Assembly: GCA_036794395.1 (NCBI GenBank)
Contig: DAIRGS010000006.1
Coordinates: 1 to 56,689 of the forward strand
Direction: 5' to 3'
Source: DASXMX01 sp036794395
Lineage (GTDB): Bacteria; Planctomycetota; Phycisphaerae; Tepidisphaerales; Tepidisphaeraceae
Length of the DNA: 56,689 nt
The stretch's first letter is position 1. The number at the start of each line of letters is the position of its first letter. Below are positions 8,583 to 18,083 of the stretch, one piece after another. The notes beneath the pieces were generated by a model that saw only the letters and a program-made list of their open reading frames with translations, ran no database searches and had not been told where the DNA came from. Both the position numbers and the translations under genes were made by a program.

Positions 8583-8583
8583 T
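8538..8583 (+). repeat. Left direct repeat (attL-like), tRNA-Phe 3' half
   Basis: These 46 bases run from the anticodon stem of tRNA-Phe to one base past its 3' end. They recur without mismatch at 16853-16898. Flanking bases differ on both sides, which defines the repeat limits. Confidence 0.9.
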
Positions 8584-8917
8584 TCTCTTATAAGCGCTTG
8601 CGAGCCACAAAATTCGATATTTAGCAAGATATCGATACGTGTCGACACAGATCTGACACAGACACGCACGCCAGACGCACTCCACTCACCCTGTACGTTT
8701 CTATAGTTTCAGACGGGAGAGTGGTTGCAGGGGTGAACTTTGGCTGCATCGAAACCTTCCTTCTGTAGTTGCCCAGGTTCCGCTTAGTTCAGGGCCGGAA
8801 TGAAAGGTCTGTAAATTGTGGAACCAGCCTGGGTGTTACGCCGTCCGTTGCGGGATGTTCGATTCGAACACGGCCCAAATTTAGCGGTCGGGCAGAGTGG
8901 CGCGAGGTAATTTTTTC
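8584..8917. other. Non-coding left end of the island
   Basis: No gene is supported. The stretch carries a GTCGACAC/TCTGACACAG cluster at 8641-8662. A similar TGTCCGACACAGG lies near the right end at 16759-16771, which could reflect recombinase arm sites. That reading is speculative. Confidence 0.35.
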
Positions 8918-8947
8918 TTGCATGGTGTGCATCGGTGCGGCTATATT
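8918..8947 (+). promoter_or_regulatory. Candidate promoter inside the island
   Basis: TTGCAT at 8918-8923 and TATATT at 8942-8947 are spaced by 18 bases. The site precedes the small open frame at 8999 and the giant surface-protein gene at 9417, and its -35 box equals that of the tRNA-Phe promoter. Confidence 0.45.
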
Positions 8948-8998
8948 CGACCCACCATTTCAGGAATCACCCCGGGCTGTGGCGGCGCAGGACCAATC

Positions 8999-9307
8999 AT
9001 GCGGGCATCAGGGAGAATAGCCGATGTGTTGAAGGTGGCGCTGCTGCTGGTGGCGCTGCTGCTGAGCGCCCTCCCATTGGCGGCGACGACGCTGCTAAAT
9101 GATTCGCCGGATGATGACTGTCCCCTTTTCGCGGAATACCCAGCCTTTCTCGCCCCGCACACCCAAGTGACATCGCGACTCCCGTCGGTGTTGGTTGCTG
9201 CTTTGACTTGCCCCACGCAAGGTGCACATCTCCTTATATCCACGCCGCGGCCACATTGGGGGGCCAAGCCGGCCCGTGTGGATCTGTGCTGCCGTCGTAA
9301 TTGTTGA
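8999..9307 (+). CDS. Possible small secreted protein, unknown
   Basis: The open frame encodes 102 residues. It starts with a convincing hydrophobic signal-like segment (V-A-L-L-L-V-A-L-L-L-S-A-L-P) that ends in an alanine-rich site. It then continues with a Cys-containing tail (four Cys in the last half) and no recognisable domain. An AGGA lies nine bases before the ATG and a promoter-like pair lies 50 bases upstream. It could equally be the leader region of the giant gene at 9417, so I am unsure it is translated. Confidence 0.35.
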   Translation: MRASGRIADVLKVALLLVALLLSALPLAATTLLNDSPDDDCPLFAEYPAFLAPHTQVTSRLPSVLVAALTCPTQGAHLLISTPRPHWGAKPARVDLCCRRNC

Positions 9308-9416
9308 ATCCCGCGAAGCCACAGAGTGAATGATGCTGCGCGCGGATGGCGTGATCTCGCTGTCCAGGCGCGGTCAGTTGCTGGGCGATGCGCAATGGGC
9401 AGATGCGGGAGACAGG

Positions 9417-12400
9417 ATGAAAAGCAAACGCGGGCGTCGGAACGTAACAACTGCGACGAAAGCAGTAATCGAGCCGCTGGAGCGGCGACTGTTGCTGGCG
9501 GGAGCCACGTTCGACTGGGCTTTTGGTCTGAACGTCGTGGCCGGTGAGAGCGAGCCGCTCTCAGTGAGCCCGAAGGTTGCCACCGACGGCGCGGGAAATG
9601 TGTATATGGCCGGCAGATTCTCCGGCACCGTCGATTTCGACCCGTCCGCTGCCACCAGCAACCTTTCCAGCGTGGGCGGGGCGGACACCTTCGTGGCGAA
9701 GTTCAACAGCGCGGGGAAGTTCATCTGGGCGCGCGATATCGGTGTGCCAACACCCAGCAGCGCGACGGTCCTAGCCATTGCCGTGGACGGCGCAGGGAAC
9801 GTTTATACGACCGGTGAATTCCATGGCACTGTCGACTTCGATCCCGGTGCTGGCGTTTTCAATCTCAACAGTGTGTCGGCGCCCTCAGCCGGAGCCACAG
9901 CAGACATCTTCGTGTCCAAGCTCGACACAAACGGAAACTTCGTCTGGGCGCGGGCCATGGGCGGGTCGGGGGAGGACTCCGGCAACAGCATTGCCGTCGA
10001 CGGTTCGGGAAACGTCTACACTACCGGTGGTTTCGATGGTTTCCGGTCGAACAACGACGCTGACTTCGATCCGGGCCCGGCGCGCACGTTCACGCTGACG
10101 AGCAACGGTAACTTCGACGCTTTTATCTCCAAGCTAGACAGTAACGGCAACTTTACTTGGGCGCGCGGCATAAGTGGACCGGGCGAAGCTCTTCCCACGG
10201 GCATCGCCGTTGACGCCGGCGCAAACGTATATACGACCGGCAAGTTTTTCGGCACCGTCGATTTCGATCCGGGCCCGGGTTCGTTCAACCTCTCGGTCTC
10301 CGACATCTTTAATAGCGCTACTTTCGTGTCGAAGCTCGACAGCAGCGGCCAATTCGTGTGGGCGCATGGGTTTTTCGCGAATCCGTTTAACGGATTCGGA
10401 GCCGCAGAAATTAGCGGCGCGGGAATCGCCGCTGACGCAACGGGGAACGTCTATATCACGGGCTTCTTCAACGGCGGAGTCGACTTTGGTCCCGGGAGCT
10501 TCCTGCAAGCTGATTTCACTTTTACGGATCCCTTTGGCCCTTCGCGGCTCGACGGATTCATCGTTAAACTCGACAAGAGTGGCGGGTTTTTGTGGGCTCA
10601 CCAGACAGGCGGCATTTCCGACGACGGGTTTTCCGCTATCGCACTCGATTCATTAAACAACGTCTACGCAATTGGTTCTTTTCACGACACTGTAGACTTC
10701 GACCCTGGCCCAGAAACCGTCAATCTCACTTCACTCGGTTTCCTTGACATTATTGTGAGCAAATTCGACAGCGAGGGGCGATTCGTCCGCGTGGACCGGA
10801 TGGGCGGCGCGCAAACGGACGAAGGCCAAAGTATTGCCGTGGACCGGGCGGGCGACGTCTACGCGTGCGGCTTCTTCTCAGGCACGGCCGACTTCGACCC
10901 TGGCGTGGGCGCCTTCAATCTCAGTTCCGCCAACAGTTCGGAATTCCTATGCCAACTGGCTAACAGTCCATCGGCCTACCAAGTCCCGGCAGACGGGCAA
11001 AATCACGAGTTGCTCTTTCGACAGTCCGATTCAAACAATGGGCCGCGGCTGCAATTGTTCGACAATAGCAACCTTGTGGCAAACGGCCTGCTCGCGGACA
11101 CGACCGGTTTCGCTGTCACGGGCGCCGCCAACCATAAGAACATCCGCGTCACGGTTGACTTCGGCGGAGGTTTCTTCTCACTGCGCGATGGCATCACCTT
11201 CGACGGCGCCGCCGGCGTTGGCTCGGATTCGCTGGTGATCAAGAGCGGCTCGCTCAGTAACGTGACCTACACCGCCACGGGCCCGGGGTCGGGCACGATA
11301 TCGCTCGACGCGCTGCTGATCGCCTATTCGAACCTTGAAAGCGCCACTACCGACAGTTGCGCCGCCGTTAATCGCACCTTCGTCAGCGGCATCCCCGGCG
11401 CGCAGAATATTCGTTTGGCGGACGATGCGGTGGCCGCCAATGGGCTCTCCACCATCGACAGCAACGCCACCGGCGCGTTTCTCGGCGTGACGTTCCAAAG
11501 CCCGACCAGTTCCTTCACGGTCAACGCCGGCGATGGAGATGACATTATTACCGCCTTGGCGCTCGACTCGACCTTCACCACCGCGTTGAACCTCAACGGC
11601 GAGGCGGGCAACGATTCCATCACCGGCAATGCCCTGGCAAACCGCCTCAACGGCGGCGCGGGCAATGACAACCTGATCGGGCTCGGAGGCAATGATATCT
11701 ATCTCTTCGACGCCAGCGTCGCGCAGGGCGCTGACATCCTCGACGAAAGCGGCGGAGGCACCGACACGCTCGACTTCTCTGCCACCTCCAAAGGCGACAT
11801 CGCCATCAATCTCTCCAACGCCAGCGCGCAGATCGTCAATGCCAACCTCACGCTGACCCTCTCGTCAGGCAGCACGTTTGAAAATGTCATCGGGGGCGCT
11901 GGCAACGACACGATTGCGGGCAACTCCCTTGCGAACACGCTCCGCGGCGGAAAGGGCAATGACACCTACGTCTTCGACGCCGACACTCCTCTGGGCATTG
12001 ATTCCCTGGTCGAAACCGATGGCGTGGACACGCTCGATTTCTCGCAGACGACCACGAAGAACATCGTGATAGATCTCAGCACCAGCTCTGTGCAAGTCGT
12101 CAATTCGAATTTGAGCATCTCCCTTTCCTCCGCGGCGGCATTTGAAAACGTCATCGGCGGAACTTTGAACGACAACTTCCAGGGCAATTCGCTGGACAAC
12201 ACATTCACCGGCGGCGCCGGGAACGACACCTACGTCTTCGACACCGATCTGGCCCTCGGTAATGACGTGCTCAATGAAAGCGGCGGGGGAGTGGACGGCC
12301 TCGACTTCTCGTCAACGACCGCTCATGCCATCACCGTTGATCTCTCGAATGCCGCGGCGCAAGTCGTCAATAAGAACCTCACGCTCTCCCTGGGCGGCGC

Positions 12401-15400
12401 CGCGACCATCGAGAACGTCATCGGTACACCGCTGGCCGACCGCATCACCGCCAACGCCGCCGCCAATCGCCTGACCGGCGGGGCCGGCGACGACACGTTC
12501 ATTTTCGACGCCGACACGCAGCTCGGCTCGGACACCGTGGATGAATCCGGCGGCGGCGTCGATACCCTCGACTTCTCCCCCACGACGACCATGCCCATCA
12601 GCATGGACCTCACGCTGGCGACGCAGGTGGTTAACTCCAATCTCACGCTGACCATCACGCCGGTGAACTCCGTGGAAAATGTCATCGGCGGCGCATTGGG
12701 CAACGTCATCTTCGGCACGCCGCTGGACAACCGCTTCACCGTCGGCCGGAACAACACCATCGTTGGCCGTGGCGGCAACGATACTTATGTCTTCGACACA
12801 GACGTGCCGCTGGGTACCGTCACGCTGGACGAATCCGGCGGCGGCACCGACACGCTCGATTTCTCCCCCACCACCACCCAGAACGTCGCCATCGACCTCT
12901 CCAACCCCGCCGCGCAGATCGTCAACGTAAATCTGACGCTCGTTCTCCAATTAGCGACGGCATTTGACAACGTGATCGGCGGCGCGCTGAACGACACGAT
13001 TATTGGGAACGCGCTGAACAACACGCTTGCCGGCGGCGCGGGCAATGACACCTACCGCTTCAATGCCGATGTTTCGCAAGCCAGCGACGTGCTGGACGAC
13101 AGCGGCGGCGTGGATACTCTTGATTTCTCTTCCACCACCACGCAGGCGATCAACATCGATCTCTCGACTGCGATTATTCAGTCCATCGCTCCCAATCTGT
13201 CGCTGACCCTCGTTACACCCGGCGCGTTCGAGAATGTTGTCGGCACGGCATTGAACGACAGGATGACTGGCAACTCCGCCAATAACCGCCTGACCGGCGG
13301 CGCCGGCGATGACACCTATCGCTTCGACGGTGACCTCGCTTCCGGCAACGACGTCTTGGATGAATCCGGCGGCGGGACCGACACGCTCGATTTCTCTCTA
13401 ACGACCACTCGCAATCTGCTCATCAACCTTGCCAGCCCGTCACTCCAAATTGTGGATGAGAATCTTGGCCTCACGCTGCTTGACGCGAACGCGTTTGAGA
13501 ACGTCATTGGCGGAGCGCTGAATGACGCCATCTTCGGCAACGCACGCAACAACACGCTTGCCGGCGGCGCCGGCAACGACACCTACGTCTTCCCTCTCAA
13601 TGGCGCCCTCGGTGACGACGTGCTGGATGAGTCGGGAGGCGGAATCGACACGCTTGACTTCTCGCAGGCCGCCGTCGGAATAACTATCAATCTCGCGACC
13701 GCAGCGCAACAGGTGGTTTGCGTCGACAAACCCCTCACGCTGACGTTGGGTTCTGCGACGGCATTCGAAAACGTGATCGGCGGGGACGGAAATGACACCA
13801 TCATCGGAAACGCGTTGAACAATACGCTCTCCGGGGGCGGCGGCAATGATCTCCTGACCGGTGCGGCAGGCAACGATACTTACCTGTTCGCGGCCGACGG
13901 GCCGCTCGGCACCGACATCCTGAACGATAGCGGTGGGGTCGAAACGCTTGATTTCTCCCCCACTCATTTATTCAGCGTCAACGTGAACCTGGGCCTTGCC
14001 GATCAGGTGGTTAACGCGAACCTGCGGCTCATTCTGTCCGGTTCCCTCGCCTTCGAAAACGTGGTCGGCGGCCAATTGGATGACACGCTGATCGGCAATT
14101 CTGCGAATAACACCCTGGCCGGTGGCCCCGGAAACGACACGTACATCTTTGACACCGATTTGTCACTTGGAGTTGACGTCATTAGTGAATCACCTCCACC
14201 AGCGGCGGCGTCGACACCCTCGATTTCTCCGCCACCACCACACGGGCAATCTCCATCGACTTGTCGCAGGACACGCAGCAGGTCATCAATGCCGGATTGC
14301 AGCTCAGGCTGCTCGATTCCACCGGCCTGGAGAACGTCGTTGGCGGCGCGCTCAACGACCTGATCAAGGGGAACAAGAATGACAACCGCTTGACCGGCGG
14401 CCCAGGCAGTGACTTCATCGCCGGCGGGGACGGGAACGACCGCTACGTCTTCAATCTCCCCACCGATGTCGGCTCAGATCAACTGGATGAATTGGTTGGC
14501 GGATTGGACACCCTCGACTTCACGCTCGCGCCGACGCCCATCACCATCGATCTGTCCAACGCCGCCCTGCAAACGGTCACCGCAAACCTCTCAATCACCC
14601 TTGGCGCCGGCAACACGTTCGAGAACGTCATCGGCGGCGCGGGCAACGACCGATTCACCGGCAACTCCCGCCCCAACACTTTTACCGGAGGCGCCGGCGA
14701 CGACACGTACTTCTTCGACGCCGACAGCGCGCTCGGCTCCGACACTTTGATCGAATCCGCGGCCGGAAACGACACCATCGATTTCTCCCAAACGACCACC
14801 CAGGCAATCGCGATCAACCTCGGCACGACCGTCACGCAGACCATCAATTCAAACCTCAGGCTGACCCTGTCTTCGGCGAACAGCTTCGAGCGCGTGATCG
14901 GCGGGGCACTGGGCGACACCATCACGGGTAATTCACTGAACAACACCATCACCGGCGGGGCCGGCGACGACGTGCTCGCCGGCGGCGGCGGCGATGATAC
15001 GTATCTGTTCAACTGCGACACGCAACTCGGCAGCGACTTGCTCAGCGAATCGGACAACGTCGCTGCTGATCTGCTCGACTTCTCCGCAACGCTCCTACAG
15101 CCGATCAACATCAACCTCGGCCTCACCAGCCTTCAGGTGATCAATCCCAATCTGTCGCTGACGCTGAACTCCACGAGCGGATTCGAAAACGTCATCGGCG
15201 CCGCGCTGGGCGACTCCATCGTCGGCAACAACCGAGACAATGATCTGAGAGGCGGCGCGGGCAATGACGTGCTGACCGGCAATTCTGGCAACGACTTCCT
15301 TGCCGGCGGAGCGGGCAATGACGTCTACAAGTTCGACGCCGACACCCCGCTCGGTACCGATACGCTCGAGGAATCCGCCGGCGGCACCGACACGTTGGAC

Positions 15401-16406
15401 TTCTCTGCCACAACAACAGTGGCACTCACGGTGGATCTTTCCGCCGGCTCAAACCAGGTTGTTAACTCCAATCTGACCCTCAACCTTGGATCCGGTAACG
15501 TGATTGAGAATGTCATCGGCGGTGCGCAGGGAGACGTGCTGACCGGCAATTCCCTCGACAACCGTCTTTCCGGCCGAGGCGGCAGTGACACCTACGTCTT
15601 TGACGCCGACGCCCCGCTCGGAACCGATACGGTGGACGATCAAGGCAATGCAACCGATTCCGACACCCTTGACTTCTCCCAGACCACGACGCAGCCGATT
15701 ACCGTTGGCCTCTCGACCATCAACCCCCAGGCGGTCAACTCGAATCTCGTGCTCATCGACAACAAGTCGATCGAAAACGTGATCGGCGGCGCCGGCGATG
15801 ACGAGATCGTGGGCGACGCTCGCTCCAACATCCTGCGCGGTGGGCCAGGAAATGACTTCATCGATGGCGGCGGGGGGGCTGATTTCCTATACGGCGAGGA
15901 CGGCAACGACTTCATCGTCCCCGGGGGAGACGGCGGCGTTGTCGATGCAGGCCCCGGTCAAGACGGCATCGTTCTCTACGGCACCCCCGGCGACGACGAT
16001 ATCACGATTGCTCGTGGAAACGGACCGATCGTGCTGTTCACGCTCAACGGCAAGACCACCACAATCCCGTACTCCAACGGCGAAACGGTCTTCGTCTATG
16101 CGGGCAAAGGCAACGACCGCGTACGGATGGACGCAACCGGAGGCGCGAAATGGAGCGCAGCGTTCTATGGCGAAAAAGGGAATGACACGCTGATTGGCAG
16201 CGCGAATGACGACCTATTGAATGGCGGGAAAGGTAATGACATCCTCATCGGCGGGTCCGGCAACGACACGTTGATCGGTGGACCCGGTCACGACTTGCTA
16301 TTCCGCGGTAGTGTCGATGACTTCCTAAACGGTAGGCACGGCAAGGACATTGATCGGTGGAACCGGGCGCGACCGACTCGATGGCGGCATTGGAATCAAT
16401 AGGTAA
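9417..16406 (+). pseudogene. Giant LEPR-XLL beta-propeller/RTX-type surface protein, two frameshifts
   Basis: Read across two frameshifts this encodes about 2330 residues. The ATG at 9417 follows GGAGACAGG. The N-terminus carries the planctomycete export motif E-P-L-E-R-R-L-L-L-A-G. Next come seven SBBP-like propeller blades (D-G-x-G-N-V-Y-x-x-G-x-F-x-G-T-V-D-F-D-P) up to about 10.95 kb. A linker follows, then about fifteen repeats of roughly 88-90 residues combining G-G-A-G-N-D-T-Y-x-F-D with G-x-D-T-L-D-F-S and an N-V-I-G-G-x-x-N-D block. These resemble RTX calcium-binding repeats. Near 14190-14192 the frame breaks by one base (the repeat continues in the -1 frame). Near 16346-16350 it breaks again, and the restored end reads L-I-G-G-T-G-R-D-R-L-D-G-G and stops at 16404-16406. 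Likely role: a cell-surface or exported adhesin-like protein, now probably broken. Sequencing error cannot be excluded. Confidence 0.8.
11640..15915 (+). repeat. Array of about 15 RTX-like repeats (265-300 bp each)
   Basis: The G-N-D-T-Y-x-F-D signature recurs near 11690, 11960, 12225, 12490, 12775, 13045, 13310, 13575, 13870, 14135, 14435, 14700, 14995, 15320 and 15590. Most units are about 267 bases. Units near 12.6, 13.8, 14.3, 15.1 and 15.3 kb are longer because of extra glycine-rich nonapeptide turns. The array lies inside the giant surface-protein gene. Confidence 0.85.
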
Positions 16407-16852
16407 TCTAAGCGCGCGCCTACCGGATCGAGAAATACCGCCTGCAGGGCCAGTTCGCGGATCAACTGACCAAGACGAGCGCGGCGGATGTAGTATCAAC
16501 GGCGATCCTTTATCGTGGCTGTCGGTCCCTGACGGCAGCCTTATGCGTGGCGACTTAGTCCCCGATCCCGTCCAGCCGATATCTTCTATGCTCTCGTTCC
16601 GGGGGTTGGTATTCTTCGCACCAGCAACTTCGGCAAACAGTGGGATCCGATCAATACCGTTGCCGCCACAGGCAGCAACATCTCCCGACATACCCAATAC
16701 TGACAATTTCAAGCTCGCCGCTCACTTCAATGGAACTGGAAGTCAGGCCCTGTACCTGTGTCCGACACAGGCGCAGCTTGTTTTTCAGTGAATTTCCAGG
16801 TATCTTCAGGCCGTCGAAATGGCGTTTTGAGGCCGAAACTGCCTTTTCCGCG
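16407..16852. other. Decayed region at the right end of the island
   Basis: No intact gene is present. Fragments of coding-like sequence appear in different frames: one at 16418-16558 (Y-R-I-E-K-Y-R-L-Q-G-Q-F-A-D-Q-L), which I cannot assign, and one at 16578-16703 resembling a BNR repeat. The mixture of frames suggests degraded cargo. Confidence 0.5.
16578..16703 (+). pseudogene. Fragment resembling a BNR/sialidase-type beta-propeller repeat
   Basis: About 41 codons read D-I-F-Y-A-L-V-P-G-V-G-I-L-R-T-S-N-F-G-K followed by Q-W. This is the typical layout of a BNR or photosystem II stability factor-like blade, in which the period ends in S-x-D-x-G-x-x-W. No start codon or flanking blades remain in frame, so this is a remnant at best. 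Confidence 0.4.
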
Positions 16853-16898
16853 GGACTGAAAATCCATGTGTCGCCGGTTCGATTCCGGCTCTACCCAT
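16853..16898 (+). repeat. Right direct repeat (attR-like), orphan tRNA-Phe 3' half
   Basis: This is a perfect copy of 8538-8583. The 5' half of the tRNA is absent, so it cannot be a tRNA gene. It is directly followed by a strong terminator, which suggests that this was the original tRNA 3' end. Confidence 0.9.
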
Positions 16899-16946
16899 AA
16901 GCCTGAATTCCTGAAATGATCGGGATTTCAGGCTTTTCTTATTTTT
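16899..16946 (+). terminator. Rho-independent terminator, probably the original tRNA-Phe terminator
   Basis: AAGCCTGAATTCC at 16899-16911 pairs with GGATTTCAGGCTT at 16923-16935 with one mismatch. It is followed by the T-rich run TTTTCTTATTTTT on the plus strand. It lies immediately after the orphan tRNA 3' half. Confidence 0.8.
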
Positions 16947-16949
16947 GGC

Positions 16950-18083
16950 TCATGGCGTGCCACTGAGATTTCGCCACAGGGCGTGCGGCCATGCATAGCT
17001 GCCAGGCTTGACGAGGATGATTGGGCGCTGACTTTGACTCTCTGTCATCACGCCAACACCTGGGAGTTGCTGCGAAGGGCAAACCTTCAGCCGCGTCCAG
17101 CCCATTGCACTCAGAACCGCGGCAGCGGTGGCGCCGCCCTCCATGCAGAGAGTCGAAATCGGCTCGCGACTTAAAACATGCCGCACGGTGTCGGCCAGTA
17201 TCCCTGCCAGAGCGGATGGCCGCTGGTCGGAAAGCCGTCCATCCCCGATCGCCGCCATCGCGATCCGTTTTGCGCTCAAAGCATCTACGATGCGCACCAC
17301 CCAGTCTTCAATGATCGACGCCGTGTCGATCAGGTTTGAAATCGGCGCCTCGGGCATCAATACAACCGGAATCCCATTTTTCGTACACTGATCGGCGCAG
17401 TCTCCCCGCCAAGCCTGAAGACTTCCACAGCAAAACAGCGCGGGTAGTTGGAATGTGCCGTTTGAAGTCACCCGCTGCCGCGTGCCGGCCCGCACCTTCA
17501 GCACGGCCTGAAAGAAATCCACGCCACCCGCGGCAAGTGTAGTCTCATTGAGCCGTGCTGCGTGATGTCGAATGTCCGATTCGTTTTCAGTGTCTGGAAT
17601 TTCGACCCTGTCCAGTATCGATTCCGATTCTCCCAGCAGTTTATGCACTTTCGAAGACCGGCGGGGATGATCGGGGTCGCTGCCGAAGGCACTTAATTCC
17701 AGAGGCATGTTATCCACGTAATACGCGCCGTCACGAATGACGCGGCCCCGTGATGGGTTGGCCGGCACAAGCAGAGCGGCGACAAGGCCCGCCACATTCA
17801 ACATGCTTTCGATTTCGGCCCGCACATTGCCGCGTAGAACTGAGTCTGTCTTCTTAAAAATCCACCGCGGCTGCGCCCGGAGAAGGCTTCGACTGATATC
17901 CGCGACATTTCGCGCTGCATGGTCGGGCGGCATCGCCCGCGTATCGGTATCCACGCAGATCACCTCGGCATCGCTGGCCGGATCAAAAGTGGTGTGAACC
18001 TCCGCCGTGTACCCCATTGCCGCTGCTGCCGCCGCAAGCTCGGCGGCTCCCGTCAGATCGTCGGCGATTACCCCCACAATCAT
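16950..18083 (-). CDS. DUF1537-family four-carbon acid-sugar kinase
   Basis: The product is 377 residues; the family usually has about 420-470. The N-terminal domain is typical: V-I-A-D-D-L-T-G-A-A-E at 5-15, then C-V-D-T-D-T-R-A-M and F-K-K-T-D-S-V-L-R-G-N-V. The C-terminal nucleotide-binding part is recognisable (M-E-G-G-A-T-A-A-A-V and L-V-K-P-G-S-Y), but the usual G-G-D-T-A reads G-G-A-T-A. Family members phosphorylate D-threonate, erythronate or related tetronates. The start overlaps the stop of the PdxA-type gene by four bases (ATGA), and it is the last gene of the operon. With a PdxA2 partner the product would be oxidatively decarboxylated to dihydroxyacetone phosphate. The substrate is inferred, not shown. 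Confidence 0.85.
   Translation of the reverse strand: MIVGVIADDLTGAAELAAAAAAMGYTAEVHTTFDPASDAEVICVDTDTRAMPPDHAARNVADISRSLLRAQPRWIFKKTDSVLRGNVRAEIESMLNVAGLVAALLVPANPSRGRVIRDGAYYVDNMPLELSAFGSDPDHPRRSSKVHKLLGESESILDRVEIPDTENESDIRHHAARLNETTLAAGGVDFFQAVLKVRAGTRQRVTSNGTFQLPALFCCGSLQAWRGDCADQCTKNGIPVVLMPEAPISNLIDTASIIEDWVVRIVDALSAKRIAMAAIGDGRLSDQRPSALAGILADTVRHVLSREPISTLCMEGGATAAAVLSAMGWTRLKVCPSQQLPGVGVMTESQSQRPIILVKPGSYAWPHALWRNLSGTP

Larger units (their letters stand above)
8538..16898. mobile_element. Putative genomic island integrated in tRNA-Phe
   Basis: A segment of 8315 bases separates two perfect 46-bp copies of the tRNA-Phe 3' half. The left copy belongs to an intact tRNA and the right copy is an orphan followed by a strong terminator. 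This is the layout left by a site-specific integrase that restores the tRNA at one end and displaces the original 3' end to the other. The content is one giant frameshifted surface-protein gene, a possible small secreted protein and decayed remnants. No integrase or excisionase can be recognised inside, so the element, if real, is now non-autonomous. Confidence 0.7.

Noticed and set aside
8412..8669. 85-residue minus-strand open frame over the tRNA
   Set aside because: Its translation is the complement of tRNA-Phe, a common artefact.
14180..14200. Programmed -1 ribosomal frameshift in the giant surface protein
   Set aside because: No slippery heptamer or downstream structure is evident, and a second frameshift near 16346 points to decay or sequencing error.
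11640..15915. CRISPR array or satellite DNA
   Set aside because: The periodicity of about 267 bases is protein-coding, diverged and in frame; there are no short identical repeats with unique spacers.
16853..16898. Second tRNA-Phe gene
   Set aside because: Only the 3' half is present; acceptor 5' strand and D arm are missing, so no cloverleaf can form.
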